Below are positions 29,301 to 39,500 of a DNA stretch of 64,000 bases, one piece after another; the stretch's first letter is position 1, and every line of letters begins with the position of its first letter. This DNA comes from Prostheceraeus crozeri. Lineage: Eukaryota > Platyhelminthes > Polycladida > Euryleptidae. The notes beneath the pieces were generated by a model. That model did not search any database, was not told where the DNA came from, and worked only from the letters and a program-made list of their open reading frames with translations. A program made the position numbers and the translations under genes. The stretch lies in contig CAJQUW010016870.1 in NCBI GenBank assembly GCA_907163375.1, positions 124,001 to 188,000 of the forward strand, in the 5' to 3' direction.

Positions 29301-32300
29301 AATCCCTAAAGGCTCAATCGTATATTCCCTGGAGAAATATTTCTTTGAAAATAGGCATAGTTGATTGAAAATAAATACATGTGCACATTGTGTACACAGG
29401 GTGACAACAAAGTTCTACAAATCCCAAGACAAGCACCAAAACCCGAAAAATCGGTGTAAGGGTCCTGAAAAGTTCTTGAGTGCTTGTGGAATTCGAGATT
29501 TTGGTCTTCCTCGATAATAGACCAAGGAACCTGTCATGCAGGCCTACACGTGCATAATACATTTCTTTGAAAATAGGCATCCTGAATGTAAAGTTGATAG
29601 AAAATAAATCTTCTGGAAATAAAAATTTATTCTTTAATTTTCACATCCGGAACTCCGGAGCGTCGTCAGGTGACAAGTGAAAAAAGGGTCGGAGTAAATC
29701 TAAGCTAAATTAACACTTCTACTCAAAATTCAAGAGTTGTTCATCACTATGCTAAAGGAGAGTAGCATAGGTATTAGTATCTTTTTCGATGTGGCGGTTA
29801 TAGCTCTATAATTAGAATAACAAGCTTCTTTGAACAATCTCCCATATCTGTGATGGCATGTATCAAATGATTTTGTGCTCTTCCAATTAAAGTGGTGGCT
29901 TGCGTTTAACATAAACTGTGTGATGATATTTAGGATTTAGGTTGGAATAATTTGGGTTAAGTGTCATCAAGCACTAAGAATCAAAAAGTACAAGCGCGGA
30001 TCCAAGCATTTTTTGAACGCATCCATGAACCTGGATTCATATAGAAACAACATACATATGTGTTGTCTAGAAAGTGTTGGGCACAATCTGATAATACCTG
30101 TCAATTCGATAATTCGCTAATTAATTGAAACTTCATTCTGCATTAACAAATCAACGTGCTCTCAATCCGTGCTAACACAATCTAACACAATCTGATAAAA
30201 CCGGTCAATTCGATAATTCGCTAATTAATTGAAACTTCTTTTTGGATTAACAAATCAACGTGCTCTCAATTAGTTCATTTTTGCTGAATGATGAGAACTA
30301 ATTAGGGAATCTGGACAACTGCGAATACATGTTCAACACAGGCATCGTCCGGGGAAGTACGAAGGTGCGGCCGCCCTCATCTTCGACACGAGTGACAGTA
30401 CAAAAGAAAACTGAAGACATCACAGGGTTTCTACAAAAACTGGAAAACCATTTTCCAGGACATTTCCAGGATTTCCAGGATAAATTCAAAGAAATTCCAG
30501 GATTCATGATTAGGTCTCGGATTTATATCGGGGAGACAGCTACCCCCTATTTTGACTACGCTGGTTCGAATGGTTTTTTTGTCTATCAACGGTTGCTAGG
30601 GAACGCTTTTTTGCATAATTAAAGGTATTTCCAAAACTCAGTTGAGGAAACTTAGCACTGTTTCCAGATCATTTTCGATCGAGATATTTTTCACGTTGGT
30701 TGATTGTTTGGAGCAGCTTACAGATGCTTCAGCAACAAAAACGAAATACGTGAAATTTACGAGAAACGTCAACTTATGTGGAAAAATTATTATCCTAGCC
30801 CTATTAATACGTAAACTATCAAACAAAAATCATGCTGAAAAGGGATGTGCAGCGCTTTAGCAACTGCTTTGGAAATTGTTAGAAATGAATATGCCACGAA
30901 GATGTCCGTCAGATCTGAATTGGCACCCTCTCCTAGATTAACAAGCTTGTTATTTGATTGACAAAACCAGAATCACTAAAGACACGTAAGTTTCCTCGAT
31001 AGCATTCGATTCATACATCCCATACACTCAAAATATTAGTGGGTTACATCTAACATGAGAACATGAAAATGAGTCTGCTGCTAAATATCAAAACTTTGTT
31101 TAACCAGAATTATCGTAAAATCTTTTTAAATGCTAAAACAGCATTGTGAAAAGTCTTTTGTTTGTGAAGTTAAATGATCCTCAAGAACAATGTTTTGTAC
31201 ATATGAATGTAAATAAAAATACGCATATGAAATTACTTGAAACAATTGTTACATTTTCCTATTATCATTAGCGACAAAAACAAAAAATGGAAACAAGTGT
31301 ATCTCCCATTTACCATGGGAATATAACAATCAGAAATGTCAAGGACGAGGACCACAACTGTATAAAAACTTTGGAATTACAGCTGATTAAGAAGCTGGTG
31401 TAAAAATCATTAACCTTTTCGCATAGCTGATCTGCCACTTAAGTTGCCATACTCATCGATCAGAATGCATGAAGTTTGGTGATTGGAGCAACAGAGTAGA
31501 TGCATGTGCTGACTACTGGTTTCACCTAATTTTGGCATCATTTATCTACATAATTTTTGACTTCATAACTTTGAATTTTTGTAAAAATCGAGATGAACAG
31601 GCTAAAGAAAACCTAGTGGATATGTAAAGTGGACATAAAACTAAGGGATTATCTATATATTTCCTCATTATGTACTAAGATGCAAGGACACCTACAATGT
31701 GATAGCCGATGAGAAAGGGTTAATTGATTGTAAACTAAATTAACTGTTGATAATGCAAGCTATTTCAAAATTAAAATCAAGAAAAATGAACTACAGCTGC
31801 AATTTCGCTGCTTTTAAAGCAGCAGCCATGTTGTTCAGTTCGTTAATTTGGTCTTGTAACTTAGAACTTTCATGTTCGATGGATTGCAGTTCGATATCCA
31901 TTTCATTTTTCAAGTTTGGAATGATGTTTAACACCAATCATCAAAACATTTTGATATATTTTTTCCAGTATTGTGACAAAAAGAAATGGCAAAGCTCTCG
32001 TCAAAAACATTTCTCTCAGCCTTCTGAGTCTTTTGTGTCCTGACTTAGTCTGATGGTCTGAACCTCCAATTTTTGGTATATATACATGATGCAGCACTTG
32101 TAGTCATTGTATGAAAACAGCCCGATGCACGATGACTATAATGTCGGTGACTGCCTACTTTCAAAAATTTCGGAGGACCAGATGACTTCTTTCGAAATTT
32201 TTTCAGTAGACCAGATATAAGATCATTTCGCGCGGTCCCTTTTCTGCTTTGAAATTTGCGAAGGCAACTAGCTGATAGGAAATCATTAGACATTTAAGAT

Positions 32301-33394
32301 ACTGTGCATGTAATTTTACATTTACATGCATCCATTGAAGCGTGGACAAAAAAGTTGTCATAAAGCACGAACGCATCATCACATTGCATGATACGCCAAC
32401 TAACATTGCAGACCTACCTACCAAGTTCCTGAAAAATCTGAATGCAATGAAATAAGTGTAAGAGAAACCGCAATCTGAGAGCATAGTAAGTAAACCTGTT
32501 GGCAACTGTGCGATTTTAGTAGACTCAATTTGTCCCTGTCAGGTAGGGGTGTTCCTGGGTAATGCATTGGTGTCACTAGAGCAAGCATACTGCGGTGTCC
32601 GCAGAGAAGCACTGCTAGATAATTGGTCATTTGTGACTAGTAAATTTCAGTGAGTGATGCTGTTGGAGATCTGCTAGTCAATAGATTTTGTACGTGATCG
32701 TCTAAGGTGATTAACAGCCAGAGCTAAGATTTTAAAGATGTGTTTGTCATGCTTGATTTTTATGACAATATGCTACCGAAGAAATAAATACTCATAGGCC
32801 AATCACAACAGCTTTCCAGGTTTATACTACATGTCATGCTAAACTACTTTGGAATGAATACTTTCCTAAGAATCCTGACGTCACAAAAGGTTTTTAGAAT
32901 CGAGGAATTTGCCATGACCAACTTAAGCACCAACTGCCTTTCCATGACCAGACGAACTGGCACCCTGTGACAACAAGCACCGAGCAGCTTTTTCTAGGTG
33001 TCACTCAGCCCAATGAGACATTCTAGATATTTTAAGCCACTTCGGTTATTCACATCTGATTAGACGAGCCCCTTTAGTTAAAAAGCAACGTCGACGGGCG
33101 ATAAGGAATTGTATTTCTTTAAGTACGGTATATAAATTTGACTATTTCTGTGCCAAGGCGAATTGGCACTCTCAAATCATGATATAGATTGTATTAACTG
33201 ATAATCAGAACTTCACATTAAGAAACACACCTTCCAACAAAGTTTTCCAACACAGAACTTTTACCAGCACTCTGGCTTCCAACAACAGCAATTTGAGGAA
33301 GATCCAAATTTAGCGGCATAGCAAGAGATGCAAATGTGTCTTGCATTTTGTTAACCAACGGAATTAATTGTTCCATTCCTCTATTTCCTGCCAT
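2235..33394 (-). CDS. DNM: Classical dynamin GTPase, 5' half (exons 1-8; gene continues off the left edge)
   Basis: Large GTPase that assembles into helices around the necks of budding vesicles and cuts them during endocytosis. Eight exons read on the minus strand join to about 399 codons, roughly the first half of an 860-residue classical dynamin. The start [21 protein letters not shown] matches the family N-terminus. Visible motifs are the P-loop GSQSAGKSS (exon 1), switch [10 protein letters not shown] (exon 2), G3 DLPGMTK and the LILAVSPAN strand (exon 4), G4 TKLD and [10 protein letters not shown] (exon 5), then the start of the helical stalk region (exons 6-8). Exon borders and phases match one another at every junction and resemble the vertebrate DNM1-3 layout as I remember it. 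PH, GED and proline-rich exons are not in the window. Exon 7 appears one base short. A 5' UTR acceptor may lie at 33421 (ttttacag then GAAAAAG), implying an upstream noncoding exon that I could not locate. Classical dynamin is very secure; which paralogue is unknown. Confidence 0.95.
2770..2856. repeat. 30-bp perfect inverted repeat, 27-nt loop
   Basis: Arms at 2770-2799 and 2827-2856 are exact reverse complements. They contain GTTTCCACGACGCGT on the left and ACGCGTCGTGGAAAC on the right, with AT-rich outer parts. The loop itself carries GTTTCAGAAAC, a small palindrome. It lies in dynamin intron 7. No flanking duplication was recognised. Confidence 0.9.
3701..3722. repeat. 22-bp perfect palindrome
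   Basis: ATGTACACTGTACAGTGTAC followed by AT reads the same on both strands. It lies in dynamin intron 7. Shorter relatives such as CTACATGTACATGTAG (about 18654) and ATACATGTACATGTAT (about 47043) also occur. Confidence 0.8.
7130..9350 (+). mobile_element. Decayed non-LTR retrotransposon (LINE), endonuclease to C-terminus
   Basis: A block richer in G+C than its surroundings. In shifting frames it keeps LINE landmarks in the right order. An endonuclease-like [14 protein letters not shown] lies at about 7288. The reverse-transcriptase motif [12 protein letters not shown] (family GVPQGSVLGPVLFN) lies at about 8430, followed by a degenerate ADDT region (YTDYSDT, about 8510). A C-terminal tail follows to about 9.3 kb. 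Numerous stops and frameshifts mark it as old and dead. The clade is uncertain (jockey/CR1/I-like). It inserted in the + orientation inside dynamin intron 7. Confidence 0.7.
18400..18534 (-). CDS. DNM: Dynamin exon 7, one base short
   Basis: Encodes (Q)[17 protein letters not shown] through [13 protein letters not shown]. The acceptor is tatttcag|AATGATG and the donor is AAG|gtaatt. The exon is 135 nt, but the phases of exons 6 and 8 and the family sequence ([10 protein letters not shown] then exon 8) require 136. The base is missing in the T/C run at about 18414-18420, just after the HER codons. Everything before and after is in the expected frame, so I read this as an assembly indel, a rare allele, or a true lesion, in that order of likelihood. 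Confidence 0.88.
18535..18898 (-). other. Dynamin intron 6
   Basis: 364 nt between exons 6 and 7. It contains the palindromic CTACATGTACATGTAG at about 18654. No other feature seen. Confidence 0.7.
18899..19093 (-). CDS. DNM: Dynamin exon 6
   Basis: 195 nt encoding (R)[20 protein letters not shown] through KTRAMV, the end of the G domain and start of the helical region. Acceptor ctcttcag|ACATATG, donor GCA|gtaagt (phase 2). Confidence 0.94.
19094..22936 (-). other. Dynamin intron 5
   Basis: 3.8 kb. It contains the 674-bp foldback element at 21598-22271. A GC-richer stretch at about 21080-21330 is not recognised. Nothing else supported. Confidence 0.6.
21598..22271. mobile_element. Foldback-like element with 112-bp inverted ends
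   Basis: The outer 112 bp on each side (21598-21709 and 22160-22271) are inverted copies. Both ends start TTGAGTATTTA when read inwards, then TTAGCC.GA.TTCACGCT, GAGGCAAAC, GAAATTGATAA and AGGACAAGTCACGAGG, with substitutions. The first 30 positions match at 27. An exact 20-bp palindrome, CTAGAGCGTGCACGCTCTAG at 21935-21954, sits almost at the midpoint. Weaker inverted similarity (GCGGAATCA blocks) lies between. No coding capacity seen. No convincing target duplication, so the superfamily is open. Confidence 0.75.
22937..23157 (-). CDS. DNM: Dynamin exon 5 (G4 TKLD)
   Basis: 221 nt encoding [20 protein letters not shown] through [11 protein letters not shown]. It contains G4 TKLD for guanine recognition and [10 protein letters not shown]. 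Acceptor acctttccag-type (aaacttgctttccag|GTTGAC), donor TACAG|gtatat (phase 2). Confidence 0.94.
23158..24497 (-). other. Dynamin intron 4
   Basis: 1.3 kb. Near its 5' end is a tandem duplication of a roughly 22-bp TTTCATTTCATTCTCA unit (about 24315-24352). Nothing else seen. Confidence 0.6.
24498..24688 (-). CDS. DNM: Dynamin exon 4 (G3 DLPG)
   Basis: 191 nt encoding (V)[19 protein letters not shown] through [12 protein letters not shown]. It contains the DLPG switch II motif and the family-typical [16 protein letters not shown]. Acceptor attttag|TGCTG, donor GAG|gtgaga (phase 0). Confidence 0.94.
24689..25982 (-). other. Dynamin intron 3
   Basis: 1.3 kb. The stretch 25060-25800 is richer in G+C and locally coding-like on the minus strand (for example [20 protein letters not shown]). 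It is broken and I cannot assign it to a family; it is probably transposon debris. Confidence 0.5.
25983..26132 (-). CDS. DNM: Dynamin exon 3
   Basis: 150 nt encoding (E)[15 protein letters not shown] through [15 protein letters not shown], the G-domain segment between switch I and G3. Acceptor gttacag|AATATG, donor CATG|gtgagt. Confidence 0.93.
26133..26841 (-). other. Dynamin intron 2
   Basis: 709 nt. At about 26210 TACAGTCGAACCCGCTTACC resembles one end of a pogo/Tigger-type transposon next to a TA. No matching second end was found, so only the resemblance is noted. Confidence 0.5.
26842..26915 (-). CDS. DNM: Dynamin exon 2
   Basis: 74 nt encoding [19 protein letters not shown] and five further residues, including the switch I threonine. 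The acceptor is tttcag|A (completing Arg) and the donor is ACAG|gttggt (phase 1). Confidence 0.93.
27610..28050 (+). mobile_element. LINE 3' fragment (RT C-terminal region and tail)
   Basis: Reads on + as [20 protein letters not shown] then [14 protein letters not shown] and, after a frame change, [20 protein letters not shown] to NSYIRHCP and a stop at about 27947. This is the usual end of jockey-superfamily reverse transcriptases. It is followed by a short 3' UTR with CGCCCTCGTGAGG and an AATAATAAAGAT tail. It is 5' truncated and lies in dynamin intron 1. Confidence 0.7.
29341..29613. repeat. Direct repeat pair, about 222 bp apart
   Basis: TTCTTTGAAAATAGGCAT occurs at 29341 and 29563. Both copies are followed by AGTTGAT.GAAAATAAAT, with an extra CCTGAATGTAA in the second copy. 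The spacer is unique. This is either two copies of a small repeat or a local duplication. Confidence 0.6.
30082..30270. repeat. Tandem duplication, period 104 bp
   Basis: Two copies start CACAATCTGATAA at 30082 and 30186. They share TCAATTCGATAATTCGCTAA and CAAATCAACGTGCTCTCAAT with few differences. Recent local duplication in dynamin intron 1. Confidence 0.85.
30423..30510 (+). mobile_element. hAT-like terminus with TTCCAGGA array
   Basis: CAGGGTTTCTACAAAAACTG is followed within 75 bp by four TTCCAGGA copies at irregular spacing. A CAGGG start plus short subterminal repeats is typical of non-autonomous hAT elements. The other end was not found. Confidence 0.4.
31791..31937 (-). pseudogene. 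Coiled-coil coding remnant, unassigned
   Basis: A 48-codon minus-strand frame ends [20 protein letters not shown] then LQL and stop. It begins after an in-frame stop at 31938-31940. The composition and heptad-like spacing look like a real coiled-coil C-terminus. No AG acceptor separates the upstream stop from the frame, so it is not a clean terminal exon. It may be a pseudogene or transposon remnant inside dynamin intron 1. Family unknown. Confidence 0.35.
33231..33394 (-). CDS. DNM: Dynamin exon 1 (coding part)
   Basis: 54 codons plus 2 nt from ATG at 33394. Encodes the N-terminus, the [10 protein letters not shown] strand and the P-loop [16 protein letters not shown]. Donor AG|gtgtgt falls after two bases of an Arg codon. 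An upstream ATG in the same open frame lies beyond a likely 3' splice site, so I take the family start MAGNRG. Confidence 0.93.
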
Positions 33395-33960
33395 GATTGT
33401 ACACAATTTGTGGTCTTTTTCCTGTAAAATTTTGCGATTTAACAAAGTTAAATCAAAGGAAGTAGTGCGGCTCAGAAGCCAGGCGTTGAGTTTAATAAAA
33501 GTATAAAGTTCATTAATTATTGGTAATGCTTAATACAAACAAAAAGTTGAGTTCAAACATAGTATTTTGCAAATTTCAAATGTAGGGTTATTGTGACATT
33601 GTCACGGTCCAATGCCAAAATAAACCGGCTATGTTCCAAGCACGTCCGCACCAACTCAGTCATTTGTCGCATATCATTGGCAAGACAAGTAAACAAACAT
33701 ACATAATAAACATACGTAAGTAATGGTCACTTCCAAAGACATCGAACATCAACAATTGGGTCCTAAATCTCAGGGCTTTAGTGTTCGATGTTCATGTTCC
33801 CTTCTATCGAAGCTGTGATCACTCCATCAGTCCATTCGAAGCGGCTATCACATTTGGGATTCAAATTAACAGTGAGTTGTTGCTCTACCTAATGTACTAG
33901 GCCTACTTTATGCTAAGTCTTCATAAAAGTCAAAAATATTTAACGATCGAATCATTTGAT

Positions 33961-34016
33961 AGGACTCCGACTCCAGCAAAAATGATAGGACTCCGGAACT
34001 CCGACTCCGCATCCCT
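33961..34016 (+). mobile_element. hAT-like right end with GGAGTCGGAGT-type repeats
   Basis: ACTCCGACTCC, ACTCCGGAACTCCGACTCC and GCATCCCTG make a right-hand terminus (inwards CAGGGATGCGGAGTCGGAGT). A close relative, ACCGACTCCGCATTCCTG, sits in the same orientation at 36096-36113. No left partners or target duplications found. Confidence 0.4.
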
Positions 34017-34038
34017 GTTTTCATCACACTTATTTTCC

Positions 34039-34800
34039 TCAGCACAAAGCTTTTGCATTGACGATGCATCTTGTAATATACTTGTAATATACGGCTAGGA
34101 TCATTTCTTCTGCTTGCTTTCGCTTCTCAACAGCCTCCTCCTCACCCTTTTCAAATAGAGATTTCTCTGTTTCATCAAGACTTCTACGCCTTTCATCCTT
34201 CAACTGGTTTTCTTTGAGTTGTTTTAAGAATTCTCGTTCTCGTCGATAATTTCCATCCGCCTTCTTTAACTTCGCTTGGGCTGCTGGCCGTAATTGTTTC
34301 TCCAGACGAGACTCATGATATTGCCTTGAACTTTTCACATCCTCCACAAAAGAATCACGAGCTGGATAGTCGTGGCATGTTGTAATAAGCGCCTGTAGAT
34401 GAGATTTATCGGTCATGAGTGACGATACTGTATATTCGACAGATAGTCTGTTTCTGTCCTTCCGAATGATGTGTGCTAATACGGTAAAAGTCCGCTCAGT
34501 CGCTGAATTTCCGGACACTGCCGCTAAAGAGGTTTTAACCCCATTCGCCGAAATTGGAAGTTTCAATTCGCCTGCTTTCTTTTCAATTGTCATCACATGC
34601 GTCTAATAATTGTCAATTCGAACATGTTCCTGCTCTCCGAATGACTCCTTTCTGAAGGGATGTCCTCCACTACATAAGGTCTCCATTCCGTCTTCAATGC
34701 GTCCACAAAACTACAACATGGTGGAAGTCTTTGAAAAACATATGCGACACTGTCAAGAATCGATGGATCTTTTCGTGGGCGGGGGTTCAAAAATCCAAAA
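34039..34800 (-). pseudogene. hAT-type transposase C-terminal remnant
   Basis: An open frame of about 185 codons (34039-34596) carries GNSATERTFTVLAHIIRKDR then NRLSVEYTVSSLM. This fits the hAT C-terminal dimerisation region, in which SHGNSDVERGFS and a following RNRLS-type segment are typical. A charged coiled-coil tail rich in RRERE, KDERRR and EKRKQAEEM follows. The stretch 34593-34790 (another frame, ending RNMFELTIIRRM) looks like the same protein further upstream, so one frameshift separates them. The N-terminal zinc finger and most of the catalytic RNase H fold are absent. Old hAT copy in the WDR31-dynamin gap, probably dead. Confidence 0.6.
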
Positions 34801-36464
34801 TGGAATGCTATCGAATTTTTCTATCTAAGCTTCAACTGCAAGCATTTGGTTAATGCATCAAAGAATCTGTCAATAGTACGGTAAAATTCTTTCTGGTGAT
34901 TATCTTGCAAAGTCTTAGTACTTTTCTGGTCGTGTGACCTACATGTCAACTAATTCATCTTTCAAATGATACTGATGACTCGATTTCATAAGGGTCACGC
35001 CGCGTCCGGTCTGAAAGGACCTTTATACTTCGTCCGGTAAAAATCTCAGATACAAAGACATAAAAAGCGTTTGCTCACTATACGGCACGTGTATCGTGTA
35101 TGCAGCACGACAGCTCCTAGAAGTAATGAAAGCAGCCTTCATTTCATATAAAAGCACATTCAAAAGCACTGAAATACATATCCTCATGTATCCTGGTTAT
35201 GACATTCGAAGCAAAAATGCACACACACTTCTGACATCATCCTAAATTCAATTTCTTAATATCCTTCATAATGAATAAGTTAAAGCGCTTTAAAGTATCT
35301 TCACTTAGGTAAATAAAGCACCTTTAAAGCCACCTTTTTGTCGGATTACAAAATAACGCACTATAAAGCACCTGTAGCGGCGTCAATCATTTTTGCAATT
35401 GACGATTATGCTGACGCCGTCAATTTTTTTCATTGACGCAAACAACGCTGTCAGACGCAGTGATTAACTGCGTACCGATACTGAGAGAGTACTGCAATTG
35501 TCGCACGAATAGCATCATATTAATTATATAAATTGCGTCCAATGAAAATGATTTTTTTTGTAAAATGCACTTAATTAGTAATGGCGGCCATATGCTACTA
35601 AAGAAACCCAATGTTTAGAAACGCGCAACTTCTACCGAGGTTGGCTTTATAGTCGTACAAACAAATTCTGAGGAAACTGCTACATGTAGATTTAAACAAC
35701 ACCACATAAAAAACAGATTGCATCAAGAGATGCAGCTTAATTGTTTCTCATCACACCAGTCACAGATCTGCATGAAGGAATACTGAAGTCGAAAAGTTTC
35801 TTAATGATTCTCGCGATTTGATGAAGTCATGACGAATTTTAGACCTGTTACAATACTCGAGTATAAGATGTTTTATGCCAGAATAATAGCTTCAAAAACT
35901 ACGTTTATGGGTATGAAATAAACACGGGAGATTAGCCTACCTATCGGTACCGGTGCCAAAACACTCTCCATTTCTCGGTACATTATCAACTTTATACTTA
36001 TGACTCTTGATCATCTTTCACTGATCCACAGAGCGCTGATCTGAGATTCAGAGCTAGCTGAACAGGCTGTGGGAGCTTTATTCGATAGCCGGAAAAAACC
36101 GACTCCGCATTCCTGATTGAAAACCAAACATATCTAGAAATACGATTATATTAAAAGCAAGGAAGTTTGAAGAATTCAGGTCGTGTATTAGCCTACTATC
36201 AAAATCTTGAGGAGAAAAAGACTCTCCCGTCAATTGAGCGACATCGTATAGGATCTATAAGAAATGCTGTCAGATCTATACATATTCAAAGTCGCGAGTA
36301 CTAAATCGAACACCATAAAGAAAGCAAAAAAGCAAAACAGACATTTCTTTCGGCTCAAATACATTTTCATATTTCTCACAAAAGTTTACACTAAGAAATG
36401 CTCACATAAGAAATAATATAAACAAAAGTTATTGTTAAAAAAAGAATGCGTCCTTCCATGTCTG

Positions 36465-36540
36465 TCAGTACATTTTTATTCGAGACAAATCTCTGATGCT
36501 TAACACCGAGACACCCATGTTGTGAGTACCGACGGCAAAT
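36465..36540 (-). CDS. WDR31: WDR31 coding exon 8 (terminal)
   Basis: 76 nt encoding (R)FAVGTHNMGVSVLSIRDLSR and IKMY, then TGA. Acceptor cttgcag|ATTTGC after a 66-nt intron. It aligns with the human C-terminal blade strand (LAVGDAISLLCASFN region) in position and hydrophobic pattern. Confidence 0.85.
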
Positions 36541-39500
36541 CTGCAAGAAAAAAGAAAAATTAAAGGAAATCTCAACTAATGCGGCCCTATTGAAGTGTGC
36601 TGTCACCTTTCACTGTCTAAAATGCAAATAGCATTTATTGGTCCGCTTCCAGATAGATGAGATTCATTGACACATTGCTTTGACTCCTGGTCCCATACTT
36701 TGATACTTTGATCCGCAGAGCATGATATTACTTGAGAGTTCATAAATGCACATGCTCCGACTGATTCACTGTGCCCAATGAACTCATGCAATGGTCCAGC
36801 TGATGTTCCACGCATGTCCCATAACTGGAATAGAAATGCGAAGTAGGAATAGAGTTTTATAAAAATCATAATGATGAGTTCTTAGTATTTCCATTCGAGA
36901 TAGGTAAAAAATATATTACATGCTAGCTTAGTGCGGTGCCGCATTGCCTCTCAATCATGTTAAGCTCAAATTCAACAATAATAAATAGTGCGTAGCAGCA
37001 AAAAAGGAAGGACAGGCGGCGGTGTATAATGGAAACCTAGTTTCGAAGCCAATCTTTGGAGTAATATTATTTTCAGAAGCGTTCGCTCTAGTGCCATGGT
37101 TCCGTTCTTCTACTGTCAGTTCTGAAAAGAGGAGGGCATTCTTATTATTCGTGATGGCGGCGCAAGTTTCACTAAGTCATCAAAGTTTGGACAAGGGAGA
37201 CTGCCACCCTCGCCCCGCATATATGGCAGATATATTGGAAACTTATCAGGATGAATCGAATTACTATCTAATTTTCGAGGGATGGTTGCACTCAAATCTC
37301 CTTCAATATAGTAGGAACTATAACCAACGACTTCCGTAGATTGAAAAATTCTGGTGGAAGTGGGGCGAAAACATACTTTTGCCTTGAGCATTTTGTCCTT
37401 TTGTGCCTACCCCTGGGATCGACGCTTGGGTTTACTATGAATGTGATGATTTGATTGCTAGAACTGACTTAAATTTTTCAAAATGAAATGCTATGATAGA
37501 CCGACATGATCTTTAAATTTCAAAGATTGCAGAGAGATTTCTTCATTTCCCTCCGTTACTCTTTTATCGAATGTCACAACAATAGACGCAAACATTGGAA
37601 TCTATTGATAAAATTGGTGTCATAATGGATTTGCGCTTAAAAAAGAGCTTGAAACAAAAACCAATGATTTCAAACCCAGCAATTGGGGTACAAAAAACCG
37701 ATTGAAGGCAAACTCGAACGTGTTTATTACAGATGTAGGCAGATAATGGAAAGATTGAAGCATAGAGTAAGTATATAGTAGGCAGAGTGTCAACTCAGAA
37801 GAATATGTGTATACAGTGAAAAATTTTATCAAAAGATTCAGCGGAGATTACGTTCCTGAGGTCCAAAAATTATTTGAGCAGTTTCTAAAGAGCTAAATGT
37901 TTTCAATTTTTTTATTGCAAATCATTCATATGTTTGTACCCTATCGACATGACCCCACTGTATAAGTAGTATGAAACATACTGAATATCAAAAGGAATGT
38001 ATATTTGCTAACATGCATCTTAATTAAGCGGAACTTTAAGCTGATTATAAAGGGAATTTCATGAACCGCATTATAATGGAAGTCTTCATAAAAAACTTCA
38101 GATTTCATTGTGCTTATTGACTGAAATTTCAAGTTTTTAATTCTATTTTCAACAGTATGATTTTATGATTCACTAAATTTATGTTTCATTTATTGAAACT
38201 GAATATTATTGTGGACCCATTTACATCTTAAAGTTAATTGTGATCATTGTCTGTGATTGTTATATTGCTCTTCCAGTGGCAGGTAGCTTGTGATATGATC
38301 ACGCTTAAGAAAATACTCTAATTAAGAAGGTTGAGGTTGAACATGAAAGTAATAGCAACCTTTGAATTGCTAATTTAACAAGCATGACCTCCCTAAAGCT
38401 GTCATAACACGGAGGATATAGTCATTGTGATAATCTTAGATATGATCATAAATGTCCCTAAGTAGATTCTATAATCTCATCACAATTTTCAGATAGAAAA
38501 ACAATAATGGAATTTTGGCAGCAATCTATTGTTGCCTACAACTTCCCAGGATAACAGCAGATTTTCAGCACTTTGCTGTAAGGACTATAACTAATTATTG
38601 TAGTTTTGAAACTGTCAGCTTGCAAATCGAAAATCAGCGAAGTAGGAAATTCAGTAGCTGGCCGCAGCCATGAGAAAATCTATAAATCAAAGATCATAAA
38701 CCGCCAATAAACCATATTTTGCACTCAAATTCATTCAAACTTTGTACTAGACATCTGATTAATTTCATCTCTGAGATGCAAATGATTCAGGATAAGAGAA
38801 ACATTTCGTCTCTATCAACTATAGACCAAATCTCAACAGCAAAGAGAATCTAGTCAGCGCATCCAAATTAATCTATCATCAAAAAAGAACAAATTTCATT
38901 GTTTTTAAGCGATGATCAAAATTTGGTGCCTTGATTATACTTCCTTTCTGTTTGAGATTTGGCCTTATAAAGTCGAGATAAAATGATCCCCTTGCCCTGA
39001 AGCTTCTGTAGGTCTACCTCACAAATTGCATGTAATCGGGTGGTTCAAAAGTGACAGGCAATAAGTGCGAAAGAAATTCAAGAATCCTCATTAAGAAAAA
39101 TCATTTGAGGTTCCTCATTAAAAGAAGTCTAAGGAGCACTGTCAAAAGATAGGATGGTATAATGATGCATAAAGCAATATTTTCTAATTTATTAGATATC
39201 CAGCTTGAGTTTTGCTTCCCTATGTCATGATCTAGTTTTAGAAAGAGTTCGTGTTTTAGGATATGTAGAGAATTCACTGTTTTAGCAAAACACGTGCTTG
39301 GCCTAAAAGTCCTGACAAAAGACTCTGAAAACGCAAGTCTCACAACCATGTAAGATGGAAGCTCACGAACCTGCTGATGAGCAATTTGTTATAAAATCAG
39401 TTAGTTAATTGTGAAGAACATCAGACTGTCAGAAAGATCGACCGAGTCCGAAGCCCTGATCTGAGCAGTAAGCAGCACATAGAGTAATTATCATTGACAC

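Larger units (their letters stand above)
26916..33230 (-). other. Dynamin intron 1 (6.3 kb)
   Basis: It contains a LINE tail at 27610-28050, a dispersed direct repeat at 29341/29563 and a 104-bp tandem duplication at 30082-30270. A solitary hAT-like end lies at 30423 and a small coiled-coil frame at 31791-31937. No supported host exon of another gene. Confidence 0.6.
33395..36464. other. Intergenic region between WDR31 and dynamin
   Basis: About 3 kb. It holds the hAT-type transposase remnant (34039-34800) and two same-orientation ends of a CTCCGACTCCGCATCCCTG type at about 33980-34016 and 36099-36113. A possible WDR31 poly(A) signal AATAAA (minus strand) lies at 36077-36082, 383 nt past the stop. 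The dynamin promoter must lie here or further right, but no core motif was recognised. Confidence 0.5.

Noticed and set aside
30329-30622. 97-codon plus-strand frame with [13 protein letters not shown] repeats
   Set aside because: The peptide repeats come from the TTCCAGGA array of a hAT-like end, not from a gene.
32340-32455. Short plus-strand stretch faintly like the RNase H end of a Ty1/copia-type LTR retroelement
   Set aside because: Too short and isolated; no other parts or terminal repeats were recognised nearby, so no element is claimed.
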